The translations under genes and the position numbers were made by a program. Under the pieces are notes generated by a model. The model searched no databases. It was given only the letters and a program-made list of their open reading frames with translations, and was not told where the DNA came from. Shown here one piece after another: positions 26,201-41,039 of a DNA stretch of 64,000 bases. Numbering within the stretch: the first letter of the stretch is position 1; the number at the start of each line of letters is the position of its first letter. The stretch is from Chamaelirium japonicum. Its lineage: Eukaryota > Streptophyta > Magnoliopsida > Liliales > Melanthiaceae. The stretch covers positions 248,001-312,000 of the forward strand of contig CANTAL010000132.1 of NCBI GenBank assembly GCA_947650365.1. The letters are read 5' to 3'.

Positions 26201-29200
26201 TGGATCGTACGAATGAGTAAGAATGGATCGTACGAATGAATTAGAATGGATCGTACGAATGAATTAGAATGGATCGCACGAATGAGTAAGAATGGATCGT
26301 ACGAATGAATTAAAATGGATCGTGCGAATGAATTAGAATGGATCATGCGAATGAATTTGAATGGATCGTACGAATGAATTAGAATGGATCGTACGAATGA
26401 AATAGAATGGATCGTACGAATGAATTAGAATGGATCGTACGAATGAATTAGAATGGATCGTGCGAATGAATTAGAATAGATCGTACGAATGAATTAGAAT
26501 GGATCGTATGAATGAATTACAATGGATCGTGCGAATGAATTAGAATAGATCGTACGAATGAATTAGAATGGATACATTCGTGCGAATGAATTAGAATGGA
26601 TCGTACGAATAAATTAGAATGGATCGTGCGAATGAATTAGAATGGATCGTACGAATGAATTATAATGGATCGTACGAATGAATTAGATTGGATCGTGCGA
26701 ATGAATTAGAATGGATCGTACGAATGAATTAGAATCGATCGTACGAATGAATTAGAATAGATCGTACAAATGAATTAGAATAGATACATTCGTGCGAATG
26801 AATTAGAATGGATCGTACGAATGAATTAGAATGGATCGTGCGAATGAATTAGAATGGATCGTGCGAATGAATTAAAATGGATCGTGCGAATGAATTAGAA
26901 TGGATCGTGCGAATGAATTAGAATGGATCGTACGAATGAATTAGAATGGATTGTACGACTGAATTAGAATGGATCATACGAATGAATTTGATTGTATCGT
27001 ACGAATGAATTAGAATAGATCGTGCGAATGAATTAGAATGGATCGTACGAATGAATTAGAATGGATCGTAGGAATGAATTAGAATGGATCGTACGAATGA
27101 ATTAGATTGTATCGTACGAATGAATTAGAATGGATCGTGCGAATGAATTAGAATGGATCGTACGAATGAATTAGAATGGATCGTATGAATGAATTAGAAT
27201 GGATCGTGCGAATGAATTAGTATAGATCGTACGAATGAATTAGAATGGATACATTCGTGCGAATGAATTAGAATGGATCGTACGAATGAATTAGAATAGA
27301 TACCTTTGTGCGAATGAATTACAATGGATCGTGCGAATGTATCCATTCTACTTCATTCGTACGATCCATTCTAGTTCATTCGTACGATCCATTCTAATTC
27401 ATTCGTACGATACAATCTAATTCATTCGTATGATCCATTCTAATTCATTCGCACGATCCATTCTAATTCATTCGCACGATCCATTCTAATTCATTCGTAT
27501 GATCTATTCTAATTCATTCGCACGATCCATTCTAATTCATTCATACGATCCATTCTAATTCATTCGCACGATCCATTCTAATTCATTCGTACGATCCATT
27601 CTAATTCATTCGAACGAATGTATCCATTCTAGATCCATTCTAATTCATTCATACGATACAATCTAATTCATTCGTATGATCCATTCTAATTCAGTCGTAC
27701 AATCCATTCTAATTCATTCGTACGATCCATTCTAATTCATTTGTACGATCTATTCTAATTCATTCGCACGATCCATTCTAATTCATTCATAAGATCCATT
27801 CTAATTCATTCGCATGATCCATTCTAATTCATTTGTACGATCCCTTCTAATTCATTCGAACGAATGTATCCATTCTAATTCATTCGTACGATCCATTCTA
27901 ATTCATTTGCACGATCCATTCTAATTTATTCGTACGATCCATTCTAATTCATTCGCACGATCCATTCTAATTCATTCGCACGAATGTATCCATTATAATT
28001 TATTCGTACGATCTATTCTAATTCATTCGCATGATCCATTCTAATTCATCCATACGATCCATTCTAATTCATTCGTACGATCCATTCTAAGTCATTCGCA
28101 CGATCCATTCTAATTCATTCGTACGATACAATCTAATTCATTCGTACGATCCATGCTAATTCATTCGCACGAATGTATCCATTCTAATTCATTCGTACGA
28201 TCCATTCTAATTCATTCGTACGATCCATTCTAATTCATTCGCACGATCCATTCTAATTCATTCGTACGATACAATCTATTTCATTCGTACGATCCATTCT
28301 ATTTCATTCGTACGATCCATTCTAATTCATTTGTATAATACAATCTAAATCATTCGTATGATACATTCTAATTCAGTCATTCAATCCATTAGAATGAATT
28401 AGAATGGATCGTACGAATGAATTAGAAAGGATCAGACGAATGAATTAGAATGAATCGTGCGAATGAATTAGAATGGATTGTACGAATGAATTAGGATGGA
28501 TACATTCGTGCGAATGAATTAGAATGGATCGTACGAATGAATTAGAATAGATCGTGCGAATGAATTAGAATGGATCGTATGAGTGAATTAGAATGGATCG
28601 TACGAATGAATTAGAATGGATTGTACGACTGAATTAGAATGGATCATACGAATGAATTAGATTGTATCGTACGGATGAATTAGAATGGATACATTCGTAT
28701 GAATGAATTAGAATGGATCGTATGAATGAATTAGAATGGATTGGACGAATGAATTATAATGGATTGTGCGAATGAAATAGAATGGATCGTATGAATGAAT
28801 TAGAATGGATCGTACGAATGAATTAGAATGGATACATTCGTGCGAAAGAATTAGAATGGATCGTACGAATGAATTAGAATGGATCGTACGAATGAATTAG
28901 AATGGATACATTCGTGCGAAAGAATTAGAATGGATCGTGCGAATGAATTAGAATGGATCGTACGAATGAATTAGAATGGATACATTCGTGCGAATGAATT
29001 AGAATGGAACGTACAAATGAGTAAGAATGGATCGTACGAATGAATTAGAATGGATCGTACGAATGAATTAGATTGGATCGTATGAATGAGTAAGAATGGA
29101 TCGTACGAATGAAATAAAATGGATCGTACGAATGAAATAGAATTGATCGTACGAATGAATTTGAATGGATCGTGCGAATGAATTAGAATGGATAGTACGA

Positions 29201-31198
29201 ATGAACTACAATGGATCGTACGAATGAAGTAGAATGGATACATTTGTGCGAATGAATTAGAATGGATCGTACGAATGAATTAGAATGGATTGTACGACTG
29301 AATTATAATGGATCGTACGAATAAATTAGAATGGATCATGCGAATGAATTAGAATGGATCGAACAAATGAATTAGAATGGATCGTACGAATGAATTAGAA
29401 TGGATACATTCGTGCGAATGAATTAGAATGGATCGTATTAATGAATTAGAATGGATCGTATGAATGAGTTAGAATGGATCGTGTGAATGAATTAGAATGG
29501 ATCGTGCGAATGAATTAGATTGGATCGTGCGAATGAATTAGAATGGATCGTACGAATGAATTAGAATGGATCGTACGAATAAATTAGAATGGATCGTACG
29601 AATGAATTAAAATGGATCGTACGAATGAATTAGAATGGATCGTACGAATGAATTAGAATGGATCGTAGGAATGAATTAGAATGGATCGTGCGAATGAATT
29701 AGAATGGATCGTACGAATGAATTAGATTGGATCGTACGAATGAATTAGAATGGATCGTACGAATGAATTAGATTGGATCGTGCGAATGAATTAGAATGGA
29801 TCGTACGAATGAATTAGAATCGATCGTACGAATGAATTAGAATGGATCGTATGAATGAATTAGAATGGATACATTTGTGCGAATAAATTAGAATAGATCG
29901 TATTAATTAGAATGGATCGTACGAATGAAGTAGAATGGATACATTCGTGCAAATGAATTAGATTGGATCGTACGAATGAATTAGAATGGATTGTACGACT
30001 GAATTAGAATGGATCGTACGAATGAATTAGAATGGATCGTGCGAATGAATTAGAATGGATCGTATGTGTGAATTAGAATGGATCGTACGAATGAATTAGA
30101 ATGGATTGTACGACTGAATTAGATTGGATCGATCATACGAATGAATTAGATTGTATCGTACGGATGAATTAGAATGGATACATTCGTATGAATGAATTAG
30201 AATGGATCGTATGAATGAATTAGAATGGATTGTACGAATGAATTATAATGGATTGTGCGAATGAAATAGAATGGATCGTACGAATGAATTAGAATGGATC
30301 GTACGAATGAATTAGAATGGATACATTCGTGCGAAAGAATTAGAATGGATTGTATGAATGAATTAGAATGGATCGTACGAATGAACTAGAATGGATCGTA
30401 CGAATGAAGTAGAATGGATACATTCGTGCGAATGAATTAGAATAGATCGTACGAATGAATTAGAATGGATCGTACAATCCATTCTAGTTCATTCGTACGA
30501 TCCATTCTAATTCATTCGCAAGATCCATTCAAATTCATTCGTACGATCCAATCTAATTCATCCACACGATCCATTCTAATTCATTTGTATGATCCATTCG
30601 TACTCATTCGTACGATTCATTCTAATTTGATCGTACGAATGAATTAGAATGGATACATTCGTGCGAATGTATTAGAATGGATTGTACGAATGAATTAGAA
30701 TCGTTCGTGCGAATGAATTAGAATGGATCGTATGAATGAATTAGAATGGATCGTGCGAATGAATTAGAATGGATCGTGCGAATGAGTTAGAATGGATCGT
30801 ACGAATGAATTAGATTGGATCGTACGACTGAATTAGAATCGATCGTACGAATGAATTAGATTGTATCGTACGAATGAATTAGAATGGATCGTGCGAATGA
30901 ATTAGAATGGATCGTACGAATGAATTAGAATGGATCGTATGAATGAATTAGAATGGATCATGTGAATGAATTAGAATAGATCGTACGAATGAATTAGAAT
31001 GGATACATTCGTGCGAATGAATTAGAATGGATTAGAATGGATCGTATGAATGAATTAGAATGGATCGTACGAATGAATTAGAATGGATATATTCGTGTGA
31101 ATAAATTAGAATGGATCGTACGAATGAATTAGATGGATCGTGCGAATGAATTAGAATGGGTCGTACGAATGAATTAGAATGGATCGTACGAATGAATT

Positions 31199-31212
31199 AG
31201 ATTGGATCATGC
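31199..31212 (+). other. Second unoccupied paralogue of the LINE-A target site
   Basis: AGATTGGATCATGC uninterrupted, preceded by the same GGGTCGTACG-bearing monomers that precede LINE-A. It belongs to the copy of this segment found about 8 kb downstream of the LINE-A copy. Confidence 0.8.
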
Positions 31213-34200
31213 GAATAAATTAGAATTGATCGTACAAATGAATTAGAATGAATACAATCATGCGAATGAAATAGAATGGATGGTACGAATGAATTAGAAT
31301 GGATCGTGCGAATGAATTAGAATGGATCGTACGAATGAATTAGAATGGATCGTACGAATGAATTAAATGGATCGTACGAATGAATTAGATTGGATACATT
31401 CTAATTCATTCGTACGATCCATTCTAATTCATTCGCACAATCTATTCTAATTCATTCGTACGATCCATTCTAATTCATTTACACGATCCATTCTAATTCA
31501 TTCGTAAGATCCATTCTAATTCATTCGTACGATCCATTTTAATTCATTCGCACGATCCAACCAAATTCATTCGTACGATCCATTCTAATTTATTCGTACG
31601 ATCCATTCTAATTCATTCGCACGATCCATTCTAATTCATTCGTACGATCCATTCTAATTCATTCGCACGATCCATTCTAATTCATTCATACGATCCATTC
31701 TAATTCATTCGTACGATCTATTCTAATTCATTCACACGAATATATCCATTCTAATTCATTCGTACGATCTATTCTAATTCATTCGCACGATCCATTCTAA
31801 TTCATTCGTACGATCCATTCTAATTCATTCGCACGATCCATTCTAATTCATTCGCACGATACAGTCTAATTCATTCGTACGATCCATTCTAATTCATTCG
31901 CACGAATAATTCTAATTCATTTGTACGATACAATCTAATTCATTCACACGATCCATTCTAATTCATTCGTACGATCCATTCTAATTCATTCGCACGAATG
32001 TATCCATTCTAATTTATTCGTAAGATCTATTCTAATTCATTCGTACGATCCATTCTAATTCATTCGTACGATCCATTCTAATTCATTCGCACGATCCAAT
32101 CTAATTCATTCGTACGATCCATTCTAATTCATTCGCACGATCCATTCTAATTCATTCACACGATCTATTCTAATTCATTCGCACGATCCATTCTAATCCA
32201 TTCGTACGATCCATTCTAATTCATTCGCACGATCCATTCTAATTCATTCGTACGATACAATCTAATTCATTCGTACGATCCATTCATTCGTACGATCCAT
32301 TCTAATTCAGTCATACGATCTATTCTAATTCATTCGTACGATCCATTCTAATTCATTCGTACAATCCATTCTAATTCATTCGTACGATCCATTCTAATTC
32401 ATTCGCACGATCCAATCTAGTTCTTTCGTATGATCCATTCTAATTCATTCGTACGATCCATTCTAAATCATTCGCACGATCCATTCTAATTCATTCGCAC
32501 GATCCATTCTAATTCATACGTACGATCCAATCTAACTCATTCGTATGATCCATTCTAATTCAGTCGTACAATCTATTCTAATTCATTCGTACGATCCATT
32601 CTAATTCATTCGTACGATCGATTTAATTCATTCGTACGATCCATTCTAATTCATTCGCACGATCTAATCTAATTCATTCGTACTATCCATTCTAATTAAT
32701 TCGAACGATCCATTCTAATTCATTCGCACGATCCATTCTAATTCATTCGCACGATCCATTCTAATTCATTCGCACGATCCATTCTAATTCATTCGCATGA
32801 TCCATTCTAATTCATCCATACGATCCATACTAATTCATTCGTACGATCCATTCTAATTCATTCGTACGATCCATTCTAATTCATTCATACGATCCATTCT
32901 AATTCATTCGTACGATCCATTCTCATTCATTCGTACGATCCATTCTAATTCATTCGCACGAATGTATCCATTCTAATTCATTCGTACTATCCATTATAAT
33001 GGATCGTACGATACAATCTAATTCATTCGTATGATCCATTCTAATTCATTCGCACGAATGTATCCATTCTAATTCATTCGTACGATCCATTCTAATTTAT
33101 TCGCATGATCCATTCTAATTCATTCGTATGATCCATTCTAATTCATTCATACGATTCATTCTTACATATTCGTACGATCCATTCTAATTCTTTCGCACGA
33201 ATGTATCCATTCTAATTCATTCGTACGATCCATTCTAATTCATTTGTACGATCCATTCTATTTCATTCGCACAATCCATTATAATTCATTCGTACAATCC
33301 ATTCTAATTCATTCATACGATCCATTCTAATTCATTCATACGAATGTATCCATTCTAATTCATTTGTACGATCTATTCTAATTCATTCGCAGGATCCATT
33401 CTAATTCATTCATACGATCCATTCTAATTCATTCGTACGATCCATTCTAATTCATTCGTACGATACAATCTAATTCATTCGTATGATCCATTCTAATTCA
33501 GTCGTACAATCCATTCTAATTCATTCGTACGATCCATTCTAATTCATTCGCACGAGCCATTCTAATTCATTCGCACGATCAATTCTAATTCATTCGTATG
33601 ATCCAATCTAATTCATTCGCACGATCCAATCTAATTCATTCGTACGATCCATTCTAATTCATTCGCACGATCCATTCTAATTCATTCGCACGATCTATTC
33701 TAATTCATTCGCACGATCCATTCTAATTCATTCGCACGAATGTATCCATTCTAATTCATTTGTTCGATCTATTCTAATTCATTCGCAAGATCCATTCTAA
33801 TTCAATCATACGATCCATTCTAATTCATTCGTACGATCAATTCTAATTCATTCGCACGATCCATTCTAATTCGTTCGTACGATCCATTCTAATTCATTCG
33901 TACGATCCATTCTAATTCATTCGTACGATCCATTCTAATTCATTCGCACGATCTATTCTAATTCATTCATATGATCCATTCTAATTCATTCGCACGATCC
34001 ATTCTATTCTAATTCATTCATACGATCTATTATAATTCATTCGCACGAATGTATCCATTCTAATTCATTCGTAGGATCGATTAGAATGGTTCGTATGAAT
34101 GAATTAGAAAGGATTGTACGACTGAATTAGAATGGATCATACGTATGAATTAGATTGTATCGTACGAATGAATTAGAGTGGATCGTATGAATGAATTGTA

Positions 34201-36067
34201 CGAATGAATTCGTACATTCCATTCTAATTCATTCATACGATCTATTCTAATCCATTCTAATTCATTCGTACGATCCATTCTAATTCATTCGTACGATCCA
34301 TTCTAATTCATTCACATGATCCATTCTAATTCATTCGTACGATACAATCTAATTCATTCGTATGATCCATTCTAATTCAGTCGTACGATCCATTCTAATT
34401 CATTCGTACGATCCATTCTAACTCATTCGCACGATCCATTCTAATTCATTCGCACGATCCATTCTAATTCATTCATACGATCCATTCTAATTCATTCGCA
34501 CGATCCATTCTAATTTATTCGTACAATCCATTCTAATACATTTGCACGAATGTATCCATTCTAATTCATTCGTACGATCTATTCTAATTCATTCGTACGA
34601 TCGATTCTAATTCATTCGTACGATCCATTCTAATTCATTCGCACGATCCATTCTAATTCATTCGCACGATCCATTCTAATTCATTCGTACGATCCATTCT
34701 AATTCATTCGCACGAATGTATCCATTCTAATTCATTCGTACGATCTATTCTAATTCAGTCGTACGATCGATTCTAATTCATTCGTACGATCCATTCTAAT
34801 TCATTCGTACGATACAATCTAATTCATTCGTACGATCCATTCTAATAGATTCATTCTAATTAGAATTAATTCGTACGATCCATTCTAATTCATTCGTACG
34901 ATCCATTCTAATTCAGTCGTACGATCGATTCTAATTCATTCGTACGATCCATTCTAATTCATTCGTTCTAATTGAATGTATCCATTCTTACGATCGTACG
35001 CACGATCCATTTCATTCATACGAATGTATCCATTCTAATTCATTCGTACGATCCATTCTAATTCATTCGCACGATCCATTCTAATTCATTCGCACGATCA
35101 CTTCTAATTCATTCATATGATCCATTCTAATTCATTCGCACGATCAATTCTAATTCATTCATATGATCCATTCTAATTCATTCGCACGATCCATTCTAAT
35201 TCATTCGTACGATCCATTCTAATTCATTCGCACGAATGTATCCATTCTAATTCATTCGTACGATCTATTCTAATTAAGTCGTACGATCCATTCTAATTCA
35301 TTCGCACGATCCAATCTAATTCATTCGTACGATCCATTCTAATTCATTCGTACGATCCATTCTAATTCATTCGCACGATCCATTCTAATTCATTCGTACG
35401 ATCCATTCTAATTCATTCGTACGATGTATTGTATTTCATTCGCACGATCCATTCTAATTCATTCATACATCCATTCTAATTCATTCGTACGATCTATTCT
35501 AATTCATTCGCACGATCCATTCTAATTCATTCGTACGATCCATTCTAATTCATTCGTACGATCCATTCTAATTCATTCGTACGATCCATTATAATTCATT
35601 CGTACGATCCATTCTAATTCATTCGTACGATCCATTCTAAATCATTCGTACGATCTGTTCTAATTCATTCGTACGATCCATTCTAATTCATTCTTACGAT
35701 CCATTCTAATTCATTCGCACGATCCAATCTAATTCATTCACACGATCCATTCTAATTCATTCGTACGATCCATTCTAATTCATTCGCACGAATATATCCA
35801 TTCTAATTCATTCGTACGATCTATTCTAATTCATTCGCACGATCCATTCAAATTCATTCGTACGATCAATTCTATTTCATTCGTACGATACAATCTAATT
35901 CATTCGTATGATCCATTCTAATTCAGTCGTACAATCCATTCTAATTCATTCGTACGATCCATTCTAATTCATTCGCACGATCCATTCTAATTCATTCGTA
36001 CGATACAATCTAATTCATTCGTACGATCCAATCTAATTCATTCGTACGATCCATTCTAATTCATTCA

Positions 36068-36115
36068 TACGATCCATTCTAATTCATTCGTGCGAATGAA
36101 TTAGAATGGATCGTA
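36068..36115. repeat. Palindromic strand-switch junction between two long opposed arrays
   Basis: Arms 36068-36090 and 36093-36115 are perfect reverse complements (23 bp each) around the 2-base centre TG. The F block to the left (from 34210) and the R block to the right (to 37203) together form an imperfect inverted repeat of more than 1 kb per arm. Confidence 0.85.
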
Positions 36116-38795
36116 CGAATGAATTAGAATGGATACATTCGTGCGAATGAATTAGAATGGATCGCACGAATGAGTAAGAATGAATCGTACGAATGAAATA
36201 GAATGGATCAAACAAATGAATTTGAATGGATCGTGCGAATGAATTAGAATGGATCGTACGAATGAACTAGAATGGATCGTACGAATGAAATAGAATGGAT
36301 CGTACGAATGACTTAGAATGGATCGTACGAATGAATTAGAATAGATCGTACAAATGAATTAGAATGGATACATTCGTGCGAATGAATTAGAATGGATCGT
36401 ACGAATGAATTAGAATGGATCGTGCGAATGAATTAGAATAGGTCGTACAAATGAATTAGAATGGATACATTCGTGCGAAAGAATTAGAATGGATGGTATG
36501 AATGAATTAGAATGGATCGTATGAATGAATTACAATGGATCGTGCGAATGAATTAGAATGGATCGTGCGAATGAATTAGAATGGATACATTCGTGCGAAT
36601 GAATTAGAATGAATCGTACGAATGAGTAAGAATGGATCATACAAATGAATTAGAATGGATCGTGTGGATGAATTAGAATGGATCGTATGAATGAATTAGA
36701 ATGGATACATTCGTGTGAATGATTTAGAATGGATCGTACGAATGAATTAGATTGTATCATACGTATGAATTAGAATGGATCGTACGAATGAATTAGATTG
36801 TATCGTACGAATGAATTTGAATGGATCATGCAAATGAATTAGAATGGATCATACGAATGAATTAGATTGTATCGTGCGAATGAATTAGAATGGATCATAC
36901 GAATGAATTAGATTGTATCGTGCGAATGAATTAGAATGGATCATATGAATGAATTAGATTGTATCGTACGAATGAATTAGAATGGATCGTACGAATGAAT
37001 TAGAATGGATCGTACGAATGAATAAGAATGGATCGTATGAATGAATTAGAATACATCGTACGAATGAATTAGAATGGATACATTCGTGCGAATGAATAAG
37101 AATGGATCGTACGAATGAATTAGAATGGATCGTACGAATGAATTAGAATAGAATGGATCTTACGAATGAATTAGAATAGATCGTACGAATGAATTAGAAT
37201 GGATCCATTCATTCGTACGATTTATTCTAATTCATTCACACGATTCATTCTAATTCATTCGTACGATCCATTCTAATTCATTCGCACGATCCATTCTAAT
37301 TCATTCGTATGATCCATTCTAATTCATTCGCACGATCCATTCTAATTCATTCGTACGATACAATCTAATTCATTCGTATGATCCATTCTAATTCAGTTGT
37401 ACAATCCATTCTAATTCATTCGTACGATCCATTCTAATTCATTCGCACGATCCATTCTAATTCATTCGCACGATCAATTCTAATTCATTCATATTATCCA
37501 TTCTAATTCATTTGCACGATCCATTCTAATTCAATTGTACGATCCATTCTAATTCATTCGCACGAATGTATCCATTCTAATTCATTCGTACGATCCATTC
37601 ATTCTAATTCATACGATCCATTAGAATGAATTAGAATGGATTGTATGAATCAATTCTAATTCTATGATCTATTCTAATTCATTCATACGATCCAATCTAC
37701 GAATGGATACATTCGTACGATTAGAATAGATCCATTGTAATTCAATCTAATTCTTTCGCACGAATATATCCATTCTAATTCATTCGCACGATCTATTCTA
37801 ATTCAATCGTATGATCCATTCTAATTCATTCGTACGATCCATTCTAATTCATTCGCACGATCCAATCTAATTCATTCGTACGATCCATTCTTATTCATTC
37901 GTACAATCCATTCTAATTCATTCGCACAATCCATTCTAATTCATTCGCACGATCTATTCTAATTCATTCGCACGATCCATTCTAATTCATTCGTACGATC
38001 CATTCTAATTCATTCGCACGATCCATTCTAATTCATTCGTACGATACAATCTAATTCATTCGTATGATCCATTCATTCGTACGATCCATTCTAATTCAGT
38101 CATACGATCTATTCTAATTCATTCGTACGATCCATTCTAATTCATTCGTACGATCCATTCTAATTCATTCGTACGATCCATTCTAATTCATTCGCACGAA
38201 TGTATCCATTCTACTTCATTTGTACGATCCATTCTAGTTCATTCGTACGATCCATTCTAATTCATTCGCACGATCCATTCTAATTCATTCGCACGATCAA
38301 TTCTAATTCATTCATATGATCCATTCTAATTCATTCGCACGATCCATTCTAATTCATTCGTACGATCCATTCAAATTCATTCGCACGAATGTATCCATTC
38401 TAATTCATTCGTACGATCTATTCTAATTCAGTCGTACGATCGATTCTAATTCATTCGTACGATCCATTCTAATTCGCACGATCCAATCTAATTCATTCGT
38501 ACGATCCATTCTAATTCATTTATACGATCTATTCTAATTCATTCGCACGATCCATTCTAATTCATTCATAAGATCCATTCTAATTCATTCGCACGATCCA
38601 TTCTAATTCATTCGTACGATCCATTCTAATTAATTCGAATGAATGTATCCATTCTAGATCCATTCTAATTCATTCGTACGATCCATTCTAATTCATTCGT
38701 ACGATCCATTCTAATTCATTCGCACGAATGTATCCATTCTAATTCATTCGTACGATCTTTTCTAATTCATTCGTATGATTCATTCGCACGAATGT

Positions 38796-38835
38796 ATCCA
38801 TTCTAATTCATTCGTACGAATGAATTAGAATGGAT
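38796..38835. repeat. Perfect 40-bp palindrome in satellite
   Basis: Each 20-bp arm is a near-complete monomer. The centre is the GT/AC step of CGTACG. The symmetry stops at the next base on each side (T versus C). Confidence 0.92.
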
Positions 38836-39076
38836 CGTACGATACAATCTAATTCATTCGTATGATCCATTCTAATTCAGTCGTACAATCCATTCTAATT
38901 CATTCATACGGACCATACAAATTCATTCGTAAGAATGTATTCATTCTAATTCATTCGTACGATCCATTCTAATTCATTCGCATGATCCATTCTAATTCAT
39001 TCGTACGATCCATTCTAATTCAGTCGTACAATCCATTCTAATTCATTCGTACGATCCATTCTAATTCATTCGTATG

Positions 39077-39116
39077 ATCCATTCTAATTCATTCGTACGA
39101 ATGAATTAGAATGGAT
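39077..39116. repeat. Second perfect 40-bp palindrome in satellite
   Basis: It has the same arms and the same CGTACG centre as the palindrome at 38796, 281 bp away. It marks a switch from F to R; R-orientation units continue to about 39260. Confidence 0.92.
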
Positions 39117-41039
39117 ACATTCGTACGAATGAATTAGAATGAATTAGAATGGATCGTATGAATGAATTAGAATGGATCGTGCGAATGAATTAGAATGGAT
39201 CGTATGAATGAATTAGAATGGATCGTGCGAATGAATTAGAATGAATTATAATAGATTCGCATGATACATTCGCACGATCCATTGTAATTCAGTCGTACAA
39301 TCCATTCTAATTCATTCGTACGATTCATTCTAATTCATTCACACGATCCATTCAAATTCATTCGTACGATCCATTCTATTTCATTCGTACGATCCATTCT
39401 TTCTCATTCGGATGATCCATTCTAATTCATTCGCACGAATGTATCCATTCTTATTCATTCGCACGATCCATTCTAATTCATTCGTACGATCCATTCTAAT
39501 TCAATCATGCGGTCCATTCTAATTCATTTGCATGATCCATTCTAATTCATTCGTACGATCCATTCTAATTCATTCGTATGTATCCATTCTAATTCATTCG
39601 TACGATCTATTCTAATTCATTCGCACGATCCATTCTAATTCATTCGTACGATCCATTCTAATTCATTCGTACGATCCATTCTAATTCATTCGTACGATCT
39701 GTTCTAATTCATTCGTACGATCCATTCTAATTCATTCTTACGATCCATTCTAATTCATTCGCACGATCCAATCTAATTCATTCACACGATCCATTCTACT
39801 TCATTCGTACGATCCATTCTAGTTCATTCGTACGATCCATTCTAATTCATTCGTACGATACAATCTAATTCATTCGCACGATCCATTCTAATTAATTCGC
39901 ACGATCCATTCTAATTCATTCGCACGATCCATTCTAATTCATTCGTACGATCCATTCTAATTCATTCGCACGATCCATTCTAATTCATTCGTACGATACA
40001 ATCTAATTCATTCACACGATCCATTCAAATTCATTCGTACGATCCATTCTAATTCATTCGCACGAATGTATCCATTCTAATTCATTCGTAAGATCTATTC
40101 TAATTCATTCATACGATCCATTCTAATTCATTCGTACGATCCATTCTAATTCATTCGCACGATCCAATCTAATTCATTCGTACGATCCATTCTAATTCAT
40201 TCGTACGATCCATTCTAATTCATTCGCACGATCCATTCTAATTCATTCGCACGATCCATTCTAATTCATTCGTACGATCCATTCTAATTCATTCGCACGA
40301 TCCATTCTAATTCATTCGTACGATCCATTCTAATTCATTCGCACGAATGTATCCATTCTAATTCATTCGTACGATCTATTCTAATTCAGTCGTACAATCC
40401 ATTCTAATTCATTTGTACGATCCATTATAATTCATTTGTACGATCCATTCTAATTCATTCGCACGGTCCATTCTAATTCATTCATACAATCCATTCTAAT
40501 TCATTCGCACAATCCATTCTAATTCATTCGTACGATCGATTCTAGTTCATTCGCACAAATGTATCCATTCTAATTCATTCGTACGATCTATTCTAATTCA
40601 TTCGTACGATCCATTCTAGTTCATTCGTACGATCATTCTAATTCATTCGTACGATCCATTCTAATTCATTCGCACGAATGTATCCATTCTACTTCATTCG
40701 TACGATCCATTCTAGTTCATTCATACGATCTATTCTAATTCATTCGCACGATCCATTCAAATTCATTCGTACGATCCATTCTATTTCATTCGTACGATCC
40801 ATTCTTACTCATTCGTACGATCCATTCTAATTCATTCGCACGAATGTATCCATTCTAATTCATTCGTACGATCCATTCTAATTTATTCGTACGATACAAT
40901 CTAATTCATTCGTATGATCTATTCTAATTCATTCGTACGATCCATTCTAATTCATTCGTACGATCCATTCTAATTCATTTGCACGATCCATTCTAATTCA
41001 TTCGTATGATCCATTCTAATTCATTCATACGATCCATTC

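Noticed and set aside
28971-29243. 90-codon repetitive open frame
   Set aside because: Same satellite-derived 23-residue periodicity; not a gene.
30465-30647. 60-codon open frame across an R-to-F switch
   Set aside because: Satellite read-through, with no independent support.
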